64,000 bases of DNA from JADJEK01 sp052034255 (GTDB taxonomy: Bacteria > Planctomycetota > B15-G4 > JADJEK01): assembly GCA_052034255.1 (NCBI GenBank), contig JBPOIU010000036.1, positions 13,585 to 77,584 on the forward strand, given 5' to 3'. Of this stretch, positions 37,002-45,724 are shown in pieces. Positions within the stretch are counted from its first letter, which is position 1; each line of letters starts with the position of its first letter. The notes beneath the pieces are model-generated. The model ran no database searches and had not been told where the DNA came from. It saw only the letters and a list, made by a program, of their open reading frames with translations. The position numbers and the translations under genes were made by a program.

Positions 37002-37031
37002 TTGACGCTGGGCGCGTGGGTTTGCTACGAC
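37002..37031 (+). promoter_or_regulatory. Promoter of tRNA-Gln(TTG)
   Basis: TTGACG (37002-37007), 18-nt spacer, TACGAC (37026-37031). Predicted RNA start about 9 nt before the mature tRNA 5' end. Confidence 0.5.
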
Positions 37032-37046
37032 TCGGCCTGTTCGAAG

Positions 37047-37121
37047 TACCCCGTGGTGTAATTGGTAACACATCAGATTTTGGTTCTGAGTTTCCAGGTT
37101 CGAGTCCTGGCGGGGTAACCA
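37047..37121 (+). tRNA. tRNA-Gln(TTG)
   Basis: Acceptor TACCCCG (37047-37053) pairs with CGGGGTA (37111-37117), discriminator A37118, encoded CCA 37119-37121. Anticodon stem TCAGA/TCTGA with loop TTTTGGT gives anticodon TTG, reading CAA and CAG; T loop TTCGAGT with stem CCAGG/CCTGG. Second glutamine isoacceptor of the window. Confidence 0.96.
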
Positions 37122-37141
37122 CACCCAGCGATCGGGTTCCC

Positions 37142-39406
37142 ATGCGCTTCATGCGACAGGCGGCGACGATCTGCGTCGTTGCGGCGATCACGGGTTGCAC
37201 GTCGTTCACGCCCGCGGTTCTGCCGAGGCCCGACGACTACGACGGAACGATCGGATTGCTGCAACGAGTCCTCGGCGTCGAGCCACGCGTGGAAGTGGTC
37301 CGCGCGCTCGGGTCGCAGGAGCGCGTGGCGCAGGCGCTTGCGAGCTCTCCGGGTCGACGCACTCCGGGTGTCGACGTCGAATTCGAACGCTCGCTTTGGA
37401 TGATGCTGCGCCCCGCGGAGCGTGAGGCGGCGGTCGCGGCCTTGGCGCGGCCATTCCCCGAATCGATCGAGACCGCATACGACGTCGACGCCGCGCAAGT
37501 CGTCATGGTGCCGCGGGACGCGGATCCGCCGCCGTCGCGGCGCGCGGACGTCTTGCGCGTTCACGCGTATGCGCTGGCGATGCTGGACGGTGAGTTGCGC
37601 CTGGCCGAGCGTTTCGCGGATCCGCGGATCACGCGTGACGGGATCGAAGCGCTGTGCGCGTTCATCGATGGCGCGGCGTACGTCGCGACCTTGGCGGCCA
37701 CGCACGATCCCATCGCCGTCGTCGACGTCGCGACGCCGTCGCTGGTCGAACGCCACCAGCGGATCGTCGCGTTGCTGCTCGCGGATCCGGATGGCGGCGC
37801 CACGAGGCTGTTGGCGGATCCGGATCTGCCCGACGTCACGCGGTTCGCACTCGAGGAGATCGTCGACGCCGAGGATCAAGACCGCGCGCGGCGTGCATGC
37901 CGGCGCTTCCTCGGCGCGCGGTTCGTGCTCGAGGCCATCCAGAGGTTGTCGGTCGCGAACTTCCACAGGGTCGTCGCCGATCCGCCGGTCTCCACCGAGC
38001 AACTGTTGCATCCCGAGTTCTACTTCGATCGCGACGATCCGCCGTCCAAGGTCATCAAGGCCCGCCGCGGCGGGATCCTCGGACCGGGTCTGCGACTCGT
38101 GAGCAGCGGTGTCGTCGGCGAACTGGGATTGCGGCAAGTGCTGGAACCCGTCGTCGGAACGCGCCGCGCGGCGCTGGCCGCGGACGGCTGGAATGCCGAT
38201 CTGCTGTCCGTCCACGCCGATGACGCCGGGAATCAGGCCTACGCGTGGCGCCTGGAGTTCGAACAGCGCTTCGACGCCGAAGAATTCGCAGCCGAAGTCA
38301 TGGCCGCGTTGCGTGCGCGCCACGGCGGCCAGTTCGTGGAGATCGAGGACGGCGCCTTCTCGTTGGAGGGCGGGGCCGTGCCGGTGTTCGTCGAGCGCCG
38401 CATCGCACGTGTCGGCGTCGTGGTCGGTGGCACGGTGTTGCGCTCGCGGGCGGCGTCCACCGCGCTGCTCGACGAAGTCGTCGAGGACGTCGCTCCAGAG
38501 GCCGTGGCCTCCGCCGGGCGACAGGACTTCGCGTTCCACTGGAGTCGGATCCTCGCGAGCCCGTTGTTCTTCGATTCGCCCGGTCGCTTCGACACGCTGG
38601 TGCGGTCGTTCTTCGGTTTCCTGTTCTCCCATCGCGCGTACCCCGGCGGTGCGCTGCACGAACTGCTGAACCCCGATTGCTTCCCGCTGCTCGGATCGCT
38701 GTTGCCGCCGGGCAGCTCGGCCGCGCTGATGCGCCTGGAAACCGGGCAAGCGCGCGGTCGCTTCGATCTGCTGTTTGGTCTGTTGTTCTCGCGGTACCGC
38801 AACAAGGCCCTGGACGGGACGCGCTACACCTCGCCTCTGGTTTGCGTCGCGACGACCCCCGAGCATCGCTCGGTGAAGGTGCTCGGCGGCTGGTTGTTCG
38901 CGATGGCGGATGGGGCGGGGCATGAGGAATTCTCGCCGCGCCCCGCGTACTCGCGTTGGACCGCGCTGGATGGCGCCGAGCGCTCGACCGGCGTGGTGTT
39001 CGACGCCGTGCGCTGGGCGAGTCGGGACGGGCGCGACCGCACGATCGAGTTGCTGCCTTTCGGCTTGCTCGCCCGCTGGCGTGGCGACGTCGGAGTCGGT
39101 TACGACCTCGGCCTACTCGGCGGTTTGATGCGCTGGGAGCGCCGCGAAGTCGTTCCGGAAGCCCCGCATCGGCGGATCGACTTGGGCTGGGGTTGGTTGT
39201 TCGGATACCGCAGTGACGCTGCTGCGGCGTGGAGTGAGACCGACGTGCTCGCCGGCCTCTTGTTCCATCGCCGGAATGGGCTGGCGGACGGGGAAACCGG
39301 CGTGTTCCGTATCGGACGGCGCTCGCTGTTCGCGACTGGGCACGAAGGGCCGCATCGCTATCGAGACGTGTTCTTCCTTCGCTTCGAACTCGACGACGCG
39401 CCGTGA
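37142..39406 (+). CDS. Large lipoprotein of unknown function
   Basis: 754 aa from ATG 37142 (ATG 37151 is also possible), only 20 nt after the CCA of the tRNA, so probably on the same primary transcript. Signal peptide with lipobox: MRQAATICVVAAITGCTS, Cys about residue 19. The mature part has an N-terminal helical region (20-340) and a C-terminal region with repeated Trp/Leu/Gly patterns (LLFGLLFSRYRNKALDG, VLGGWLFAMADG, LGWGWLFGYRSDA, VLAGLLFHRRNGLADG) that could form amphipathic beta strands at the outer membrane. No known family. Followed by repeats of modules A and B. Confidence 0.75.
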   Translation: MRFMRQAATICVVAAITGCTSFTPAVLPRPDDYDGTIGLLQRVLGVEPRVEVVRALGSQERVAQALASSPGRRTPGVDVEFERSLWMMLRPAEREAAVAALARPFPESIETAYDVDAAQVVMVPRDADPPPSRRADVLRVHAYALAMLDGELRLAERFADPRITRDGIEALCAFIDGAAYVATLAATHDPIAVVDVATPSLVERHQRIVALLLADPDGGATRLLADPDLPDVTRFALEEIVDAEDQDRARRACRRFLGARFVLEAIQRLSVANFHRVVADPPVSTEQLLHPEFYFDRDDPPSKVIKARRGGILGPGLRLVSSGVVGELGLRQVLEPVVGTRRAALAADGWNADLLSVHADDAGNQAYAWRLEFEQRFDAEEFAAEVMAALRARHGGQFVEIEDGAFSLEGGAVPVFVERRIARVGVVVGGTVLRSRAASTALLDEVVEDVAPEAVASAGRQDFAFHWSRILASPLFFDSPGRFDTLVRSFFGFLFSHRAYPGGALHELLNPDCFPLLGSLLPPGSSAALMRLETGQARGRFDLLFGLLFSRYRNKALDGTRYTSPLVCVATTPEHRSVKVLGGWLFAMADGAGHEEFSPRPAYSRWTALDGAERSTGVVFDAVRWASRDGRDRTIELLPFGLLARWRGDVGVGYDLGLLGGLMRWERREVVPEAPHRRIDLGWGWLFGYRSDAAAAWSETDVLAGLLFHRRNGLADGETGVFRIGRRSLFATGHEGPHRYRDVFFLRFELDDAP

Positions 39407-39419
39407 TCCGTGCGCCTCG

Positions 39420-39480
39420 GATCGACTACGTTCGAGATGCGAGGGGTTGATTCACAACCTGTGAGATGCCAAGCCGTGGG
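39420..39480. repeat. Composite repeat: modules A and B joined
   Basis: GATCGACTACGTTCGAGA (39420-39437) is the first arm of module A; from 39436 it runs directly into module B (GATGCGAGGGGTTGATTCAC, AACCTGTGAGATGCC). In the tatC-cinA gap the same two modules lie about 200 bp apart. Located 14 nt after the lipoprotein gene. Confidence 0.65.
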
Positions 39481-39628
39481 CCTTTCTCCCGGACGCCTCA
39501 AGTGGGCGCCGCGGGCTGGACGACGAGAGATGCGGGTTCTGCCGGATTCCAGCGCGGGCTGCGTCCGGAGCACGTCCACGTCGGGCGAATCTACGATCGG
39601 CGCGACCCCGTCGGAGCCGGAGTGACCA

Positions 39629-40516
39629 TTGGCAGTCGGTGGCAAGACGTTCCTGGTGTTGGGCGGCGGCGGCGTCCGAGGATTGGCGCATCTCGGCGTC
39701 TTACGCGTACTCGAGGAAGTCGGCGTCCGCATCGACGGCATCGTCGGTACGAGCGCTGGAGCACTCGTCGGTGCGCTCTATGCGCGCCATCCCGACGCTC
39801 AGGTGGTCATCGCGCAGGCACTGGGATTCCTCGATAGTCCGGCGTTCAAGCGCCTCAATTTGCGCTTCGATCTGGACGGCCGGCCAGCAGGTGATCGCCC
39901 CTCGCTGATGAACCGCTTCGTGCACGGATTGAAAAAGCAGCTCGCGATGGAGTTGCTGTTCCGTCGGCCGTCGATGTTCCGTGCCACGGTGCTCGAGCGG
40001 TTGGTGGAGGCGCTGCTTGGACGGCTCGACTTCGAGGATCTGCGCGTTCCGCTGTTCGTGACGGCATTGGACCTGAAATCCGGGTCCGAGGTCACTCTTC
40101 AACAGGGCAGCTTGCTCGACGCGATCATTGCCTCGAGCTCCGTTCCAGGCTTCTTTCCGCCGCGCGCGGTGGGGCCTTGGCTGCTGTCCGACGCGGGGTT
40201 GTTCAACAACATGCCGATCGCCGTCGCGCGTTCGCTGGGGGCGCAGCAGGTCATCGCGGTCAGCTTGAACAACCGCGTTCTGCCGATGACCGAGTTCCCC
40301 ACCGGCATCGACGTGATCTTCCGGAACGAGGAGATCGGCACCAAGCTCGTCAATGACGAGCGCAAGCGCAGCGCGTCCCTCGTGATCGAGCCGGACATCT
40401 CGGGCCGTTACTGGCTCGACTTCCGCAACTGCGCCGAAGTGGTGGCGGCGGGGGAAGCCGCGGCCCGTGCTCGGGTCGATGATCTGTTGGAACTGGCGCG
40501 CAGTTCCGCCGCCTGA
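39629..40516 (+). CDS. Patatin-like phospholipase family protein
   Basis: 295 aa from a TTG with GGAG upstream. Oxyanion loop LGGGGVRGLAHLGVL (11-25), nucleophile elbow GTSAG (Ser42) and catalytic Asp188 in LSDAGLFNNMP; Ser-Asp dyad complete (DAG in place of the common DGG). Related to RssA/YlbK-type bacterial patatins that hydrolyse acyl chains of lipids. No signal peptide; likely cytoplasmic or at the inner face of the membrane. Confidence 0.9.
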   Translation: MAVGGKTFLVLGGGGVRGLAHLGVLRVLEEVGVRIDGIVGTSAGALVGALYARHPDAQVVIAQALGFLDSPAFKRLNLRFDLDGRPAGDRPSLMNRFVHGLKKQLAMELLFRRPSMFRATVLERLVEALLGRLDFEDLRVPLFVTALDLKSGSEVTLQQGSLLDAIIASSSVPGFFPPRAVGPWLLSDAGLFNNMPIAVARSLGAQQVIAVSLNNRVLPMTEFPTGIDVIFRNEEIGTKLVNDERKRSASLVIEPDISGRYWLDFRNCAEVVAAGEAAARARVDDLLELARSSAA

Positions 40517-40643
40517 AGGCGTCCGCCCCTCCGCGTGTTCCACACTCTCCGTCGGTCCCCCGGAATCACCTCGCGCCGGCCAGCAAGCGCGGTCGACGCG
40601 ACGCCGTCGTTGCTCCCTGGGGCGCCGAAGCTCGATGCAAACG

Positions 40644-40673
40644 AAAAGGGGGAGCTGCTTGCGCAGCTCCCCC
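40644..40673 (-). terminator. Intrinsic terminator of the secreted protein gene
   Basis: On the minus strand: GGGGGAGCTGC, loop GCAA, GCAGCTCCCCC, then TTTTCG. Perfect 11-bp stem with a T run, 44 nt after the stop codon at 40717. The best textbook terminator in the window. Confidence 0.9.
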
Positions 40674-40716
40674 TCTCGTCGATCACGTCAAGCGATCGGT
40701 TCGGTTCGACCCGTGA

Positions 40717-42129
40717 TTACGGGTGGAACTGGACCGGATAGCTCAGCGAGTTCGAGTGCCCGTTGTTGACGAGCGGATCGAGGAAGTTGCCCGGGATGAT
40801 CGACGCCGACAGAGCGAGAGGCGTCGAGTACCAGAGCAGCTCGATACCCGGCAGCGTGGGGAACGGCGGCACGGTGACGGCGAAGCCACCGGTGACGCCC
40901 GTCGCACCCGACGGACCGACCGAAGCGGCCGGGAACCACGGGATGTTGACCGCGCCCGGAACCGTGTCGTGACCCGAGATCAGCAACCAGGTCGGGCCGA
41001 GGCCGGCCAGGGCGTTGGTCAGCGCGTCGAACGTACCCACGAGGCGCGGAGCCTGCGGAATCGCGTTCGAGAACACCGGACCGCCCGGACCACCGATGAC
41101 CAGAGCCGTGTTGAAGCACGTACGGAAGCCCGTGACGCTGCCGAGCACGTAGCGACCCGAACCGGTCGGGTGCGTCGTGTCGTAGGTCAGGAAGCCGAGG
41201 ACGTCCGAGCCCAGCGCGCCACCGACGTTCGGGTAGGTACCCGTGATCGAGAGCGTCTGCGCGCCCGAGCCGTTGTCGATGCCGAACGCGGCGTTCGCGT
41301 TCAAGCCCGACGCACCGGCGCCGAGGGACGTCGTGTACGTGTTCAGCGTGGCGTCGATCGAACGCACGCCCATGCCCCATTCGACCGTCGACACGAACGC
41401 GAAGGCGGTGATGCCCGACGCGGTCGTGTTGACCATGTACGAGTGCGACGAGCAGAGGTTCTTCTCATCACCCGACCAGGTCCAGCCGTTCGGCAGGGCC
41501 GACGTCTGGAGCGGGTTGGCGTGGACGAACAACGTCAGGTCGTGGCCTTCCTTGACCGTGACCGCCGACGGAGCGCCGACGAACTGGTTCAGGTTGAGGG
41601 CCAGGGTGTAGATGAAGCCGTTGCCGAGGTTCGGGTTCGCGACACCGATGTTCGCGAACGCGGCCAGGATCGACAGCGCCGAGCCGCTCGTCGGACCGAC
41701 GATGGCGAGGAAGCCGTTGCCGAAGCCCGTCGCGAGACCCCAGTTCAGACCACCCGACGTGACGAACGTGCAGGTGCCGTTGCCCGACGAGAGGACGATC
41801 AGGGGGAACGTGATGTTCGCACCCGCGGCCGCCGTGAAGTTCACGTCGAAGCCTTCGATCTTCGCCGCGTACGTACCGACGTTCGGGTCGGTCGGATTCA
41901 CGACGAGGGTCGGCGAGTACAGCATCTCCTTGTTGAAGCAGTTCCAGAACCCGAAGGGCGCGTTGGTGCCGGGCGTATTGAAGATCGAGCCCGGGCCATT
42001 GCCCGCCGTGTTGAAGAAGTAGTCGACGCCGTTGGTGGCGTGGACGTAGTTGGAGCCATTGGCTGCCATCGCCGAAGCGCTGAAAGCGCCGAGGACGAGA
42101 ACAGCTGCGGCCGAACGACCTAGCCTCAT
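40717..42129 (-). CDS. Secreted Gly/Asn/Thr-rich protein of unknown function
   Basis: 470 aa. ATG 42129 has GGAGG 8 nt upstream. Clear Sec signal peptide: MRLGRSAAAVLVLGAFSASAMA, cleavage after AMA (residue 22). The mature chain is rich in Gly, Asn, Thr, Ser and Ala, has few charged residues and six Cys that could form disulfides (FWNCFNK, GTCTF, NLCSSH, RTCFN among them), and looks all-beta. Codons are strongly C-ending, as in highly expressed genes. It stands alone with its own strong promoter (42381-42408), long leader and intrinsic terminator. Likely an abundant surface or extracellular protein; no family recognised. Confidence 0.8.
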   Translation of the reverse strand: MRLGRSAAAVLVLGAFSASAMAANGSNYVHATNGVDYFFNTAGNGPGSIFNTPGTNAPFGFWNCFNKEMLYSPTLVVNPTDPNVGTYAAKIEGFDVNFTAAAGANITFPLIVLSSGNGTCTFVTSGGLNWGLATGFGNGFLAIVGPTSGSALSILAAFANIGVANPNLGNGFIYTLALNLNQFVGAPSAVTVKEGHDLTLFVHANPLQTSALPNGWTWSGDEKNLCSSHSYMVNTTASGITAFAFVSTVEWGMGVRSIDATLNTYTTSLGAGASGLNANAAFGIDNGSGAQTLSITGTYPNVGGALGSDVLGFLTYDTTHPTGSGRYVLGSVTGFRTCFNTALVIGGPGGPVFSNAIPQAPRLVGTFDALTNALAGLGPTWLLISGHDTVPGAVNIPWFPAASVGPSGATGVTGGFAVTVPPFPTLPGIELLWYSTPLALSASIIPGNFLDPLVNNGHSNSLSYPVQFHP

Positions 42130-42380
42130 TAGAAAACCTCCAAAGGTCAGACACAGGGACAGCAGTCAGGACGCGAGAAGAAGCCTGAAAAGAGGGCAAC
42201 TTGTCGAACCTGTTGGCAGGGCACCGTCGCGACCATCGCGAAAGGCAGCATGGACCCTGACCGGCACACGCCGAGTGATTCGGATCGATCGAAAACCGCA
42301 CTGCGCGGCGTTCGAACGCAACGGATCACTTCTCGAATCAGATTCCCGCACATCAGGTCTGCGCACTAAAGCGCGATCGG

Positions 42381-42408
42381 ATGATATCCCGACCCCCTGG
42401 GGTGTCAA
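42381..42408 (-). promoter_or_regulatory. Consensus promoter of the secreted protein with palindrome in the spacer
   Basis: Minus strand: TTGACA (42408-42403), 16-nt spacer containing CCCCAGGGGG, TATCAT (42386-42381). RNA start near 42374. The GC palindrome between -35 and -10 is placed where a repressor could bind. Confidence 0.8.
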
Positions 42409-42547
42409 CGAACCTGATAGGTGAAATTTGGACTCGTCGGAATCGAGCCTCCCATCATCGGTTATGAATTCCAAGGAACTTTAAGTCGACTCCGAACGAC
42501 TTCGAAATCGGCGTCGCGGGAGCGACGTTTCGACGCCGCGCGCCACC

Positions 42548-42576
42548 TTGAAAGCTGCGCGCCTCACTGGCAGAAT
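42548..42576 (+). promoter_or_regulatory. Promoter of the glmU operon
   Basis: TTGAAA (42548-42553), 17-nt spacer, CAGAAT (42571-42576). Predicted RNA start near 42583. Confidence 0.55.
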
Positions 42577-42674
42577 GCCGCGCTTCGTTTCGTGGGCGAA
42601 CTCTTCGTGTCGTGCGCCGACCTCGCACCCAGCGTCGGCAATGCACGCGCACGGACGCGACGCTCGCAGGCGCC

Positions 42675-44012
42675 GTGAACGCGATCGCTTCGCCGACACG
42701 TCGTGTCACCGTCCTGGACCCCTCCCGAGTGCGTACTCGTCACGTCGTCATCCTGGCCGCCGGCCGGGGAACGCGCATGAAGTCGCCGACGCCGAAGGTT
42801 CTCTTCGACGTCTGCGGGCTTCCGTCTGTAGCCCACGTCGCGCGGATCGCGCGTGAGTTGGGCGCGGCGCGGATGGCGATGGTGGTTCCGCCGGATCACG
42901 CAGCGCTGAAGTCGGCACTCGACGTCGACGCCACGTACGTGGTCCAGGATCCGCCGCTCGGGACCGGGCACGCCGTGCTGCTCGCAGTCGAGGCGCTGGG
43001 ATCGAAGGCGGGTGACGACGTCATCGTGTTGTGCGCCGACGGTCCGCTGTATCGCACGGAATCGCTGAAGGCGTTGCTCGCGGCGATGGAAGCGAACGAG
43101 GCCGCCGCGGCCATCCTGACCGCGCAGGTCGCCGATCCGCGCGGTTACGGTCGCATCGTCCCGGCCGCCGATGGCGGCGTCGAACGCATCGTCGAAGAGC
43201 TCGAAGCCGATGCCGCGACGCGAGCGATCCGCGAGATCAACACGGGCATCCTCGCGTTCCGTGCGGACGAAGGCGTGCCCGCCCTGCGAGCGTTGACCAA
43301 CGCGAATCGCAAGGGCGAGTACTACCTGACGGACATCGTCGAACGCTTGCGCGCGGCTCGTTCTCGCGTCGCGCGATCGTCGGTCGAGGATCCGAGCGAG
43401 TGCGCCGCGTTCAACAGCATCGCCGAACTCGCCGAGGTGCGCCGTCTGATGCGGATGCGCATCCTGCGCGAGCACATGGAACGCGGCGTCGACGTCGTCG
43501 ATCCCGCGTCGACGCACATCGAGGTCGACGTCGAGATCGGCGCTGGCACGCGGATCCTGCCGTTCACCGTGATCACGCACGGCGTCAAGATCGGGCAGAA
43601 CTGCGTGATCGGGCCGTTCGCGCACATCCAGTCGGCGACGGTGCTCGACGATGCCGCGGAGATCGGCAACTTCGTCGAGGTGAAGCGCAGCCGAGTCGGC
43701 AAGAAGACCAAAGCGAAGCACCTGACCTATCTCGGTGACGCGCAGATCGGGCCAGGCGTGAACATCGGCGCCGGCACCATCACCGCGAATTACGACGGCA
43801 AGGCCAAACACTCGACCACGGTCGGTCCGCACGCCTTCATCGGCAGCGGCACCGTCCTCGTCGCTCCTGTCGACGTCGGCGAGCGCGCGATGACCGGCGC
43901 CGGGGCCATCGTGCGTCGCGGCAGCCGCATCGGCGCCGGCGAGGTCTGGGTCGGCGTTCCGGCGCGCAAGCTCGATCGGACCGTCGACGCATCCGGTGGG
44001 GGCAAATCATGA
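42675..44012 (+). CDS. glmU: Bifunctional UDP-N-acetylglucosamine pyrophosphorylase / glucosamine-1-phosphate acetyltransferase
   Basis: 445 aa from GTG 42675; a GTG at 42729 (giving RTRHVVILAAG directly) is an equally possible start. N-terminal nucleotidyltransferase: ILAAGRGTRMKSPTPKVL, DPPLGTGHAVLLA, NANRKGEYYLTDIV. C-terminal left-handed beta helix from about 250 with the acetyltransferase residues in EVKRSRVGKKTKAKHLTYLG and NIGAGTITANYDG. Makes UDP-GlcNAc for peptidoglycan and lipid A, whose later genes (lpxD, lpxC) are 9 kb downstream. The stop overlaps prs (ATGA). Confidence 0.95.
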   Translation: MNAIASPTRRVTVLDPSRVRTRHVVILAAGRGTRMKSPTPKVLFDVCGLPSVAHVARIARELGAARMAMVVPPDHAALKSALDVDATYVVQDPPLGTGHAVLLAVEALGSKAGDDVIVLCADGPLYRTESLKALLAAMEANEAAAAILTAQVADPRGYGRIVPAADGGVERIVEELEADAATRAIREINTGILAFRADEGVPALRALTNANRKGEYYLTDIVERLRAARSRVARSSVEDPSECAAFNSIAELAEVRRLMRMRILREHMERGVDVVDPASTHIEVDVEIGAGTRILPFTVITHGVKIGQNCVIGPFAHIQSATVLDDAAEIGNFVEVKRSRVGKKTKAKHLTYLGDAQIGPGVNIGAGTITANYDGKAKHSTTVGPHAFIGSGTVLVAPVDVGERAMTGAGAIVRRGSRIGAGEVWVGVPARKLDRTVDASGGGKS

Positions 44013-44962
44013 GTTCCGCCGATCGGTTGAAGATCTTCACCGGCACGGTTCACCGGCAGCTCGCCGAAGAACTGTGCGCGGAACTCGGGCAGCCTCTTGG
44101 CTCGGCGTACGTCGGCAAGTTCCCCGACGGCGAGATCGACGTGAAGATCAACGACGACGTGCGCGGCGCGGACGTCTTCTTGATCCAACCGACGTGTCCG
44201 CCGGTCAACGAGAGCCTGATGGAGCTCTTGCTGCTGATCGACTGCTGCGTGCGCGCGTCGGCCGACCGGGTGACAGCCGTCATCCCGTACTTCGGCTACG
44301 CCCGCAAGGACCGCAAGGACGAAGGCCGCGTGCCGATCTCCGCCAAGCTCGTCGCCAACATGATCGTCGCCGCCGGCGCCGATCGCGTCCTGACGATCGA
44401 CTTGCACGCCGCGCAGATCCAAGGGTTCTTCGACATCCCGGTCGATCACCTCTACGCGAAGCCCGTGTTCGTCGAGTACCTGCAGAGCATCGAGCTCCAG
44501 AACCCGGTCATCGTCGCCCCGGACGTCGGCTCGATCCGCATGGCCCGCGCCTACGCCCAGTCGCTGGGCGGCACGCTCGCGATCGTCGACAAGCGCCGCC
44601 ATTCGGCCGACAACACGACGGTCGAAAACCTCATCGGAGACGTGCGCGGTCGCGACGTCGTGATGATGGACGACATGATCTCGACCGGCGGTTCGATCTC
44701 GGAAGCCGCCAAGACCGTCAAGAGCTTTGGTTGTGGTCGCATCTATCTCGGCGCCACGCATCCAGTACTCTGCGGGGCTGCGACCGAGAAGCTGAAGGCC
44801 GCGCCGATCGAAGAGGTCGTCGTCGCCAACACCATTCCGATCGAGCCCGCCAAGCGTTTCGAGCGCTTGCGGGTCCGTTCGGTCGCGCCGCTGCTCGCGC
44901 GCGCGATCGACCGGATCCACCGTCGGGCGTCGGTCAGCGCACTGTTCGATTTGAAGAAGTGA
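44009..44962 (+). CDS. prs: Ribose-phosphate pyrophosphokinase
   Basis: 317 aa, normal length. FPDGEIDVKI, YFGYARKDRK (ATP-binding flexible loop), TIDLHAAQIQGFF, and the PRPP motif VMMDDMISTGGSI are complete. Converts ribose 5-phosphate and ATP to PRPP for nucleotide and histidine synthesis. The glmU-prs-rplY-pth order is common in bacteria. Confidence 0.97.
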   Translation: MSSADRLKIFTGTVHRQLAEELCAELGQPLGSAYVGKFPDGEIDVKINDDVRGADVFLIQPTCPPVNESLMELLLLIDCCVRASADRVTAVIPYFGYARKDRKDEGRVPISAKLVANMIVAAGADRVLTIDLHAAQIQGFFDIPVDHLYAKPVFVEYLQSIELQNPVIVAPDVGSIRMARAYAQSLGGTLAIVDKRRHSADNTTVENLIGDVRGRDVVMMDDMISTGGSISEAAKTVKSFGCGRIYLGATHPVLCGAATEKLKAAPIEEVVVANTIPIEPAKRFERLRVRSVAPLLARAIDRIHRRASVSALFDLKK

Positions 44963-45001
44963 AGGGGTCGCGATCGACCCGGATTTCGTCGGAAGGCTCC
45001 C

Positions 45002-45664
45002 ATGTCCCAGATCCTCAAGTTCGATGTGACGTCGCGCGACAAGACCGGCAGCAACGCCATGCGCAAGCTGCGTGCGGACGGCCGCATTCCCGCGGTGCTC
45101 TACGGTCACGGTCAGACCCCGGCCCAGCTGTCGCTGGACGCGCGTTCGTTCGAGCGCGCGTTGAGTCGGCACACGCGCTTCTTCGAACTCGCCAACGGCA
45201 GCTCGACGGAGACGGCGATCATCCGTGAGACGCAGTGGGACACGTTCGGCATGCACGTGATGCACGTCGACTTCCTGCGCGTGAACATGGACGAGAAGGT
45301 CGAGATGGAAGTCTCGGTCGAGCTGGTCGGGATTCCGAAGGGCGTCACCGAAGGCGGCGTCCTCGAGCATCACATGGCCGAGATCCGTCTGCTGTGCGCC
45401 CCGCGCCACCTGCCGGATGTCATCAAGATCAACGTGACAGGCCTCGGTCTGCACCAGTCGATCCAGATCAAGGACGTGCCGCTCCCCGAAGGAGCAACGC
45501 ACGCCGAGGACCTGGATCGCGCCGTTGCGACCGTCGCGACCCGCAAGATCGAAACGGTCGCCGCGGCCCCGGCGGAAGCTGGAGCGGCGGAGCCCGAGGT
45601 GGTGGGTGCCAAGGCCAAGGCCGACGAGGCCAAGGCCGAAGGCAAGCCCGAGGGCAAGGGCTGA
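45002..45664 (+). CDS. rplY: 50S ribosomal protein L25 (CTC form)
   Basis: 220 aa, the long CTC-type with an N-terminal 5S rRNA-binding domain (RDKTGSNAMRKLRADGRIPAVLYG, DTFGMHVMHVDFLRV) and a C-terminal beta domain, ending in an Ala/Glu/Lys-rich tail (about 190-220). ATG with GGAAGG upstream. Second ribosomal-associated step in the glmU-prs cluster. Confidence 0.95.
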   Translation: MSQILKFDVTSRDKTGSNAMRKLRADGRIPAVLYGHGQTPAQLSLDARSFERALSRHTRFFELANGSSTETAIIRETQWDTFGMHVMHVDFLRVNMDEKVEMEVSVELVGIPKGVTEGGVLEHHMAEIRLLCAPRHLPDVIKINVTGLGLHQSIQIKDVPLPEGATHAEDLDRAVATVATRKIETVAAAPAEAGAAEPEVVGAKAKADEAKAEGKPEGKG

Positions 45665-45724
45665 GGATGATCAGAGGGAGCGGGTCGCTGGACTCGGACC
45701 GCATGAGCCTCGCAGTGTGAAGCC

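Larger units (their letters stand above)
42130..42674. other. 545-nt divergent intergenic region with two promoters
   Basis: Lower GC than the surrounding genes. It carries the minus-strand promoter of the secreted protein (42381-42408) with about 245 nt of transcribed leader, and the plus-strand promoter of glmU (42548-42576). An open frame at 42166-42474 (minus) lies in the leader and lacks coding bias; I do not call it. Confidence 0.65.

Noticed and set aside
40723..42123. 466-codon antisense frame spanning the whole secreted protein gene
   Set aside because: Openness comes from the strong codon bias of the sense gene; translation is Arg/Asp/Val-rich with no recognisable domain.
42166..42474. 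102-codon minus-strand frame upstream of the secreted protein gene
   Set aside because: It crosses the promoter and leader, lacks a ribosome site and coding bias.
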